Assembly (NCBI GenBank): GCA_947174885.1
Contig: CAMWKO010000013.1
Coordinates: 1 to 64,000, forward strand
Length of the DNA stretch: 64,000 nt
Reading direction: 5' to 3'
DNA from: an uncultured Clostridia bacterium
GTDB taxonomy: Bacteria; Bacillota; Clostridia; Lachnospirales; Lachnospiraceae
Below the pieces are notes generated by a model, which worked only from the letters and a program-made list of their open reading frames with translations, had not been told where the DNA came from and ran no database searches. Shown one piece after another: positions 18,388 to 24,792 of the stretch (position 1 is its first letter; every line of letters begins with the position of its first letter). Both the position numbers and the translations under genes were made by a program.

Positions 18388-20535
18388 TTACCGAAATACT
18401 GCTACATTTGTATATACAGTTGCTCCATTAACAGTTACCGTTAAAGTAGCCTCCTGACCACTGACACAATTTGATCTTGTAAGGGAAATCTGACCCTGAT
18501 TCCATGTATCTGTAATATTATTTCCAAGCTGTTCAGTTACCTTTGCACTTACATTATCTCCGGTACCATTATCCTTATAAGAAACATAAGCTTCTACTAC
18601 ATAGTCTATTTCATCTCCGTTTTCATCTGTTTCCTTTTCCGGTGGATTTGAAATATTAAATGCAGCGAATATAACCGTATATTCTTTTGCTGATGTTGTT
18701 GTAGGCTCCTGTGTTGTTGTATCAGGCTCCTTACTTGAAGTTTCAGCCGGACCAATACTCATGGTTACATTAATTTCAGTTCCCCTTGGAACAGTTGTAT
18801 TAGCTGCAATTTCCTGACTGATAATCTTTCCTGATGATACAGTTGAACTGTTTATTCTTTCCTTAACTACAAGTACCAGACCTCTTTCCTGAAGAGCATC
18901 CTTTGCCTCTGCTTCTGAAAGATTTTTAAGTGAAGGCACCTGTACATCACTGGTATCCTGTCCCAAACTTACTGTAAGGGTAATCTTATCACCATATTTA
19001 AGCTGAGTAGGTGCTTTCGGATTAGTTGACATAACTATGTCTTCTTCTATATCATCACTTGGTTCCCATTCAATTTCAACCTGTAAACCATACTGTTCAC
19101 TTTCTAATAATTCCTTGGCCTCTGTCTTATCAAGACCAACAACCGGTGGAATATCAAAGGCTTCAGCACCAAGGCTTACTGTAATAACAATAGTTGACTG
19201 CTTTTCAACAACTGAACCTACATCCTCAGAAAGTCTTATAACATGACCTTCTTCAATAGTATTGTTGTTTTCGCTGACAATCCTGTATCCTAAATATGCG
19301 TCCTTTAACATCTGGATAGCTTCTTCCTGTGTTTTTCCGATAGCATCCGGAACTATAGTTGTTTTACCGTCTGTTGTAGACTCCTGTGGAATTTCCGGTT
19401 CATCGCCACCACAACCTTTAACTACTGTTGTAACTATTAATATACCTATAATTAAAACTATAATAGCTGCAACTATTGCCGAAATAGCAACTATCTTATC
19501 TAATTTTGGATTAGAATCGTCCTCCTGTTCATCTCCAAAAACATCATCCTCGTCATCATCAGTTTCATCTAACGAATCATCATTTTCTTCACTCTCTGGT
19601 GTATTACCGGCAGCAGCTTCTGCTTCTTTGCGTATTACGGAAATCTCATCTCCTGTTATCATTATCGTAGAATCATTGTTTACAGCCGGTGCTATAACTA
19701 CAAAATCTTCATCCGGAGTAACTAAGGATTTTTTCAAATCCGCAATAAGTGAAGAAACCTTTAAATATCTCCTGTCCGCCTTCTTTTGCGTACATTTTTC
19801 AATAATTCTGACTACACTGATAGGTAAATCTTTTACATAGGCCCTAGGATCAGGCATCTTTTCCTGTATATGAGCCAATGCTATCTGAACTGTGGAATCA
19901 CCTTCAAAAGGCACTTTACCCGTAAGCATTTCAAACAGAGAAATACCAAGTGAATATATGTCGCTCTTTTCATCTATATATCCGCCTCTTGCCTGCTCAG
20001 GTGAAATGTAGTGAACAGACCCCATTGCATTTGAATTAATGGTATTTGCAGAGGCTGCTCTTGCAATACCAAAGTCTGTTACCTTAACCTTACCCTCTCT
20101 TGAAATAATAATATTCTGAGGCTTAATATCTCTATGGATAATATGATTGTTATGAGCCGCTTCAATACCCTGAGCTACCTGAATAGCAATGCTCACTGCT
20201 TCTCTTACTGCAAGCTTGCCTTTCTTCTCTATATATTTCTTTAAAGTGATACCTTCTATAAGCTCCATTACTATATAATGGAGATTTTCATTTTCTCCTA
20301 CATCATATACGTTTACGATATTTGGATGTGCAAGACCTGCTGCCGACTGAGCCTCGATTTTGAATTTAGATACAAAATTCTTATCCTCACTAAATTCGCT
20401 CTTTAATACTTTAATGGCAACAAATCTATTAAGCTTATGGTCTTTTGCTTTATATACATCAGACATTCCGCCAGAACCGACTTTGTCTATTATCTCATAT
20501 CTATCACCAATAAACATTCCTTTTCTAATCATCAT
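18388..20535 (-). CDS. prkC: Membrane Ser/Thr protein kinase with PASTA repeats
   Basis: A 715-residue eukaryotic-like kinase. The catalytic domain (about 11-275) has the glycine loop VGSGGMSDVYKAKD, Lys in VAIKVLK, HRDIKPQNI and DFGIAR. A juxtamembrane acidic region and one membrane helix (about 350-375) follow, then three PASTA repeats (VPDAIG, IPPVVG and VPSLKN starts) that bind cell-wall fragments. A Thr/Ser-rich linker leads to a C-terminal beta domain of about 90 residues. It controls spore germination, growth and cell-wall processes in relatives. Its phosphatase gene lies 31 bp upstream. Confidence 0.97.
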   Translation of the reverse strand: MMIRKGMFIGDRYEIIDKVGSGGMSDVYKAKDHKLNRFVAIKVLKSEFSEDKNFVSKFKIEAQSAAGLAHPNIVNVYDVGENENLHYIVMELIEGITLKKYIEKKGKLAVREAVSIAIQVAQGIEAAHNNHIIHRDIKPQNIIISREGKVKVTDFGIARAASANTINSNAMGSVHYISPEQARGGYIDEKSDIYSLGISLFEMLTGKVPFEGDSTVQIALAHIQEKMPDPRAYVKDLPISVVRIIEKCTQKKADRRYLKVSSLIADLKKSLVTPDEDFVVIAPAVNNDSTIMITGDEISVIRKEAEAAAGNTPESEENDDSLDETDDDEDDVFGDEQEDDSNPKLDKIVAISAIVAAIIVLIIGILIVTTVVKGCGGDEPEIPQESTTDGKTTIVPDAIGKTQEEAIQMLKDAYLGYRIVSENNNTIEEGHVIRLSEDVGSVVEKQSTIVITVSLGAEAFDIPPVVGLDKTEAKELLESEQYGLQVEIEWEPSDDIEEDIVMSTNPKAPTQLKYGDKITLTVSLGQDTSDVQVPSLKNLSEAEAKDALQERGLVLVVKERINSSTVSSGKIISQEIAANTTVPRGTEINVTMSIGPAETSSKEPDTTTQEPTTTSAKEYTVIFAAFNISNPPEKETDENGDEIDYVVEAYVSYKDNGTGDNVSAKVTEQLGNNITDTWNQGQISLTRSNCVSGQEATLTVTVNGATVYTNVAVFR

Positions 20536-20566
20536 TTCAAAAATTTCCTTTCACAATACAAATATA

Positions 20567-21286
20567 TTATAACTCGGCAATCAATACTGCTATATTATCT
20601 TTGCCACCACTTTCGTTTGCTAAGTCTATAAGCTTATGTATAGTAGCTTCTAATTCCTTACCCTCTTTTACAACAGAAAGTATATCCTTATCCTCTACCA
20701 TATTTGTAAGACCGTCTGAGCACATAAGCAGTTTATCACCTTTTTTGAACTGAACTTCAAAGAAATCTGCATGTGTTTTTTCTTCAACACCAATCGCTCT
20801 TGTAATAATATTCTTTTTAGAATGTGTTCTTGCCTCGGACTTATCAATTTCACCTATGCTAACCATTTCTTCAACATATGAATGATCTCGTGTTATCTGA
20901 TGAATATTATCATCAATAAGATATAGTCTTGAATCACCTACATTAGCTACAATCATTGTATCCTCCAATACTGTAGCCAATACTAAGGTAGTTCCCATGC
21001 CTGCCCATTCTGCATTGGTTTTTGATTTTTCATATAAAGTTTTATTTGATATAAAAATAGCTTCCTCGATTATAGAGATAACATCTGTTTTTGATGTTTT
21101 ATTTATAGATTTAAGTACTGCATCTACTGCTGTAACAGAAGCTACATCTCCAGCCTTATGTCCTCCCATACCATCTGCTACAATAAAAATATTTGGGAGA
21201 TTACCTACTGCATCTGACTTGCAATATACATAATCCTGATTTGTCAACCTGTTTTTACCTACATCTGTAAGTGCAAATGCCTTCAA
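20567..21286 (-). CDS. stp: PP2C-family protein phosphatase, partner of PrkC
   Basis: A 239-residue PP2C phosphatase that reverses PrkC phosphorylation. Metal-ligand motifs are TDVGKNRLTNQD, VADGMGGHKAGDVAS, ANVGDSRLY, and near the end CSDGLTNM and GGKDNIAVLI. The start is a TTG at 21286 preceded by AGGAGGGAG. In related genomes rlmN lies immediately upstream; here a remnant rlmN 3' end and then the tail element come first, so the gene has lost its normal upstream neighbour and promoter source. Confidence 0.96.
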   Translation of the reverse strand: MKAFALTDVGKNRLTNQDYVYCKSDAVGNLPNIFIVADGMGGHKAGDVASVTAVDAVLKSINKTSKTDVISIIEEAIFISNKTLYEKSKTNAEWAGMGTTLVLATVLEDTMIVANVGDSRLYLIDDNIHQITRDHSYVEEMVSIGEIDKSEARTHSKKNIITRAIGVEEKTHADFFEVQFKKGDKLLMCSDGLTNMVEDKDILSVVKEGKELEATIHKLIDLANESGGKDNIAVLIAEL

Positions 21287-21317
21287 ACTTCTCCCTCCTT
21301 TTCTTCTGGTTTTTATT

Positions 21318-21371
21318 GCTTAAGAAACTATTTCTTAACTGTCCACAGGCTATGTTAAAATCTTTGCCCGT
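21318..21371 (-). pseudogene. Remnant 3' end of rlmN next to stp
   Basis: On the minus strand the codons after the stop at 21374-21372 read TGKDFNIACGQLRNSFL, matching the C-terminal signature of the intact RlmN at 46966-48012 (GRDINGACGQLRKSFM). The fragment lies directly upstream of stp, where rlmN normally ends. It shows that the 25.6 kb between it and rlmN was inserted into the rlmN 3' end. It cannot be expressed as a protein by itself. Confidence 0.85.
21331..21347. repeat. Left attachment core (17-bp direct repeat)
   Basis: TTTCTTAACTGTCCACA here is repeated exactly at 46997-47013. In both places it encodes CGQLR of RlmN on the minus strand. The two copies bound the tail element, as expected for attL/attR of site-specific integration. 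No recombinase gene is visible inside. Confidence 0.8.
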
Positions 21372-21378
21372 TTACTTT

Positions 21379-21407
21379 ATTATAGTAACTTTATTCTTCT
21401 TAGAAAA
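21379..21407 (-). promoter_or_regulatory. Possible promoter at the element edge reading into stp
   Basis: On the minus strand a perfect TATAAT (21384-21379) lies 17 bp from TTTTCT, a poor -35. It would start about 85 bp before stp. Since the insertion separates stp-prkC-rsgA-rpe-thiN from rlmN, a promoter is needed about here, but the match is only partial. Confidence 0.35.
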
Positions 21408-21530
21408 TTCTACAAATTCACAATATATGTTAATTTGTACATATTACAATGCAGCTATCTAAAACAATACTACATAGTATAAAAGCAAGTTACTAGTATT
21501 TTGCATATTTTAGCACAATAAAAATAAAAA

Positions 21531-21545
21531 GGCAAGACCTTATGT
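21531..21545 (-). terminator. Weak terminator after the DUF262 gene
   Basis: On the minus strand AAGAC/GTCTT pairs over a 5-nt loop and is followed by GCCTTTTTATTTTT just after the DUF262 stop. The stem is short, so SOS-driven transcription may read through towards stp. Confidence 0.4.
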
Positions 21546-21548
21546 CTT

Positions 21549-22925
21549 CTATGCGCTTTTTCTGGCTTCATCAGCTATAAACCTGTCTAAATCTTTTTTC
21601 ATATGCATAAAATTTTCTTTTTGGTTTCTTTTATATGTAGAGTTTCTTTTAAAATAATCAAGGAACCAGTTATCTATCCTTATATCTTCTTTATACCCAT
21701 AAGCTATAATTGCCAGAAGTGATAGTCTGTTTTCTTTATCACATAATTTATTTTCATTATCTACATCAAGAGTCAGAATTTCAAAATCCTCCTGATAATC
21801 CTGAATATCTCTGTTTTCTACTTCCTGATTTACATTCTCCTTTATAAAATCAAGAATACTGACTTCTTCTGAATTATTTTTATTAATATGTAAATATTCC
21901 AACAATAAACTCTCAAGCATATTTAATTTTGCAATAATAACCGGCTTATCCTTTGTGCTTTTATCTTTATCAATTTCATCAAAGAGCATACCGTCATTAT
22001 TTCTCTTTACAAGTCTTATATTATTTTTAAATTCTCTAAGAAAATCCGCAAAATAAATATCTTCAACTCCAAGTCCCGTAAACTTATCAAATAATGTTAA
22101 AAATATAAAAGAATCTTTTTTATTGAATATATCTTTTGTATCATCTGTTATTATTTTTTCCAATCTGTGCAGATTATATGCCAATCTCTCAAATTCTTCC
22201 ATGACTGCATTGTCATTTAGATATCTGCAAATTGCTTTCGGCTGTTTTTTCCATTTATCAAGGTGGTTTGTACACATTATTGTTTCAATAACAATCCTCT
22301 CAACCACTCCCTTTACTTTATCCTGTTCTGAATAATCACTGTAATCCAGAAAAAACCTGCTATCTAAAATTTTACGAATATGTCTGGCGAATTTATCAAT
22401 ATATGTAAAGGCTTTTTGATCTGTATTCATAGATGTATGATTGTTATATCTTTTAATATATTTTGAAATTTTGTGACTGTCACAGTTTTCATGGATAACA
22501 GTTTCTATCTGGTATTCATTAAACTTCTTTCTCAATTCATCAGGAAGTTTTTCATATGTCTTATTTTTAATATCAAAGGTTGTATCCTCCCATTTTATAT
22601 TTCCGTTCTCATCTTTGATTTTCTTCTTATATGGAATAATGGAATCTTCAATAGATGTTGTAATCTTATAATTGCCATATCTGAATTTATTTAATGCTGA
22701 GCTTCTTTGACCTCCATCAGCAATATGTAATTGTGAGTTATCTTCTTCCCCAAGAATAATAGGAGGAATATATTCGTCTGTAAGAATTGTTACAATTAAT
22801 TCATTAATCTGTTCATTACTCCAAACAAATTTCCTTTGTACATCTGCATTATTATCAATATCACCATCTTTTATTTTTCTTAAATACATTTCCATAGTAT
22901 AAGTTTGTTTACGTGGTCTTGCCAT
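21549..22925 (-). CDS. DUF262-family protein of the tail element
   Basis: A 458-residue soluble protein. The N-terminal half carries features of DUF262 (ParB/GmrS-like NTPase) proteins: a leading DVQRKFVWSNEQINELI helix (compare the QR.yVW consensus), IADGGQRSSAL in place of the usual DGQQR motif, and NTDQKAF later. I see no HNH nuclease (GmrD) motif in the C-terminal half, which is helical. It follows the sigma-factor gene by 81 bp in the LexA-controlled unit. DUF262 proteins often act as nucleotide-hydrolysing nucleases in defence; here a regulatory or DNA-directed role in induction is possible but unproven. Confidence 0.65.
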   Translation of the reverse strand: MARPRKQTYTMEMYLRKIKDGDIDNNADVQRKFVWSNEQINELIVTILTDEYIPPIILGEEDNSQLHIADGGQRSSALNKFRYGNYKITTSIEDSIIPYKKKIKDENGNIKWEDTTFDIKNKTYEKLPDELRKKFNEYQIETVIHENCDSHKISKYIKRYNNHTSMNTDQKAFTYIDKFARHIRKILDSRFFLDYSDYSEQDKVKGVVERIVIETIMCTNHLDKWKKQPKAICRYLNDNAVMEEFERLAYNLHRLEKIITDDTKDIFNKKDSFIFLTLFDKFTGLGVEDIYFADFLREFKNNIRLVKRNNDGMLFDEIDKDKSTKDKPVIIAKLNMLESLLLEYLHINKNNSEEVSILDFIKENVNQEVENRDIQDYQEDFEILTLDVDNENKLCDKENRLSLLAIIAYGYKEDIRIDNWFLDYFKRNSTYKRNQKENFMHMKKDLDRFIADEARKSA

Positions 22926-23006
22926 TTTTAATTTCTCCTTATCTTTTGTACGTTTATCATATGAACCGTTTTGAAGCTAAAGACTTCATTGAGTTTTTTA
23001 TCTTAT

Positions 23007-23558
23007 CTAAAATAATATCGATACGTTTCTATATGAATGTATTGCTGAATTACAGTCTGAATATTGTCTTTCACTTATATGTAATTCCTGTTTAATTTCA
23101 TCGTGTGAATACCCTGCAACAGTCAGTCTTAGTACTTCCCTTTGAAGCTCGGACAATCTGCTGAGATATAGCTGCATTCTCTTACTGTAACTTTCTTCTT
23201 TTTTCTCAAAAATTTCTTTATCCATATCAAAGCTGTCAATAAGTATATCACCTATGGTAAAACTATCATCAATAGATGTATTAATTGAAACAGACATTAT
23301 ATCAGCCTTTCGTTTTTCCCTGTTTCTTCTTGTTATTTCTGTTTTAATTTTATTCGATAGACAGGAATACAAAAATCCATCAAACGGTTTTGAATTATCA
23401 TATTTCTTAATAACATCCACAAATACTTCATTTGCAAGCGAATAGAAATCATCTGAATCCTTGTCTGATAACCCTCCGAACTGTAATAAAATCCTGTCAA
23501 CCATTTTATGAAGCTTTCCTGCATTATTTTCATAATATGTAATTAATATTTGTTCCAT
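23007..23558 (-). CDS. Phage-type sigma-70 family factor
   Basis: About 183 residues from the ATG at 23558 (AAAGGTGG seven bases upstream; the frame extends 18 bp further without a site). Region 2 is seen in SLANEVFVDVIKKYDN and FDGFLYSCLSNKIKTEITRR. Region 4 is a C-terminal helix-turn-helix, LSELQREVLRLTVAGYSHDE followed by IKQELHISERQY. The layout matches small phage or ECF-like sigma factors. It is first in the leftward operon, driven by the LexA-boxed promoter at 23671-23699, so it is likely the DNA-damage-induced switch that redirects host polymerase to the element, perhaps to the rightward operon starting at 24201. Confidence 0.85.
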   Translation of the reverse strand: MEQILITYYENNAGKLHKMVDRILLQFGGLSDKDSDDFYSLANEVFVDVIKKYDNSKPFDGFLYSCLSNKIKTEITRRNREKRKADIMSVSINTSIDDSFTIGDILIDSFDMDKEIFEKKEESYSKRMQLYLSRLSELQREVLRLTVAGYSHDEIKQELHISERQYSDCNSAIHSYRNVSILF

Positions 23559-23670
23559 ATTGAGCCACCTTTCCATTAAATTATATATAACTTTCTATAG
23601 TTTTCCTTTCTCCACACTATGGTGTGTATACCTGTAAGAAGACTTTCTTTTTGTTCTATTAATAATAGCA

Positions 23671-23699
23671 AGTATAGAACATATGTTCGTTTTTGTCAA
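23671..23699 (-). promoter_or_regulatory. LexA-controlled near-consensus promoter for the sigma/DUF262 operon
   Basis: On the minus strand TTGACA (23699-23694) and TATACT (23676-23671) are separated by exactly 17 bp. The spacer contains GAACATATGTTC, a perfect Gram-positive SOS box. Bound LexA would block polymerase; DNA damage would relieve it. Transcription would start about 105 nt before the sigma-factor ATG. Confidence 0.85.
23677..23688. promoter_or_regulatory. LexA (SOS) box 1
   Basis: GAACATATGTTC, matching GAAC-N4-GTTC, preceded by A and followed by G. It sits inside the promoter spacer. Confidence 0.85.
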
Positions 23700-23708
23700 T
23701 CACATTTA

Positions 23709-23720
23709 GAACATTTGTTC
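23709..23720. promoter_or_regulatory. LexA (SOS) box 2
   Basis: GAACATTTGTTC, 32 bp (about three helical turns) from box 1 and upstream of the -35. The spacing places both on the same DNA face, favouring cooperative repression. Confidence 0.8.
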
Positions 23721-24200
23721 GATTAAATATTTACTCAATAATTATTATGAATATTTCCTTTCCTTATAATATTACTTTTTTATAAGCTGTTATTATGATG
23801 GATTCATATATTCTTTTATATCTTTTAAACCATTTTCCGTTGTCAAGGTACAAATTTTATTTCTTATTTTAAAAATGTATATAAGTTATTGAGTATCTAA
23901 ATATTACCATTTTTTATGTCCTATAATCAGTACCGGACACAATTATCCTATATAAAAATATTCTATATAAGAACTGTCTTTCGCATTATCATCAAAATCA
24001 CTATTACAAAAATTATGAGAAATAAGATTTAAAGAAACTTTAAACCTTAAGTTTGTGTTTCAACAATAATCATAATTACTTCTGATTTAAAAATTCAGAA
24101 AACATATATTGAAAAATTTTCGGAATTTTAATTTTAAAATGTAGAAATATTAACAGAACACATATTAATCAAAATTTTTACTTTAAAGGAGCAATACATT

Positions 24201-24764
24201 ATGACGGAAATTAATAACAAAAAACTCTCTTCCTTTGGAGGTGAAATTAATATTGAAGATTTTAATACTAATTCACCATATAAAAAGAGAATTACTAATC
24301 AGATAGCTGCAAATAATCTGAAATCAGAACTTATCAGCAAGCAAAATAAACGAAAGGAAGAACAGGAATATAAAAATATGACTTTAGAAGAATTAAGAAA
24401 AATGAAAATTATATCAAATACAAACGGCAGACCGGTTTCGGACCTGACCGATGAAAAATGGCAAAAGGAATTTAATATAAGAAAGCTGTTTATAACTCCA
24501 TATGATAAAAACACAAAAAAGCTTTCCGGCAGCTATTCAAAAGAAGCCGGAAGCCGGAATGAAGAAACACAGGGTGTATATAACGGAAAAACAAACTGGC
24601 AGGAATATTGTTTATTTATAAATGATGTTTTAAATAACATCAGAAGCGGACAGATTGATTATTGTTATTACATATATCAGATTACGGATTTACTTAAATT
24701 TCACTTTGATGATTTAAGGACAAAATATTGCGACGGATATTGGGAGGTATGGCTGGAAAGGTAA
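24201..24764 (+). CDS. Unknown 187-residue protein, first gene of the rightward operon
   Basis: A hydrophilic, lysine-rich protein with a disordered, charged first third (KSELISKQNKRKEEQEY), a conserved-looking middle (GRPVSDLTDEKWQKEFNIRK), and a compact C-terminal helical part rich in aromatic residues. No cysteine motif, signal or membrane segment. AAAGGAG precedes the ATG well. It lies 28 bp before the RNA polymerase gene, so an accessory factor of that polymerase is plausible, but no homology is recognised. Confidence 0.65.
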   Translation: MTEINNKKLSSFGGEINIEDFNTNSPYKKRITNQIAANNLKSELISKQNKRKEEQEYKNMTLEELRKMKIISNTNGRPVSDLTDEKWQKEFNIRKLFITPYDKNTKKLSGSYSKEAGSRNEETQGVYNGKTNWQEYCLFINDVLNNIRSGQIDYCYYIYQITDLLKFHFDDLRTKYCDGYWEVWLER

Positions 24765-24792
24765 GTATTATTAATACAAAAAATTAAAAGAG

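Larger units (their letters stand above)
23559..24200. other. Divergent control region of the tail element
   Basis: About 640 bp of AT-rich, non-coding DNA between the leftward sigma operon and the rightward polymerase/tail operon. It holds the LexA-boxed leftward promoter, a second LexA box, a GTTCTAT/ATAGAAC inverted repeat (23653-23680) overlapping the -10, a small hairpin at 23612-23627 in the sigma leader, and TTTAAAG/CTTTAAA (24028-24044). No strong housekeeping promoter faces right, as expected if that side depends on the element sigma factor. The gene at 24201 has a good AAAGGAG site. Confidence 0.6.

Noticed and set aside
19262..19840. Serine-rich plus-strand frame opposite prkC
   Set aside because: Composition is that of the reverse complement of the acidic/PASTA region; no start signal.
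21549..22925. Complete GmrSD-type restriction enzyme
   Set aside because: Only the DUF262 part is visible; no HNH/DUF1524 motif and an altered DGGQR motif.
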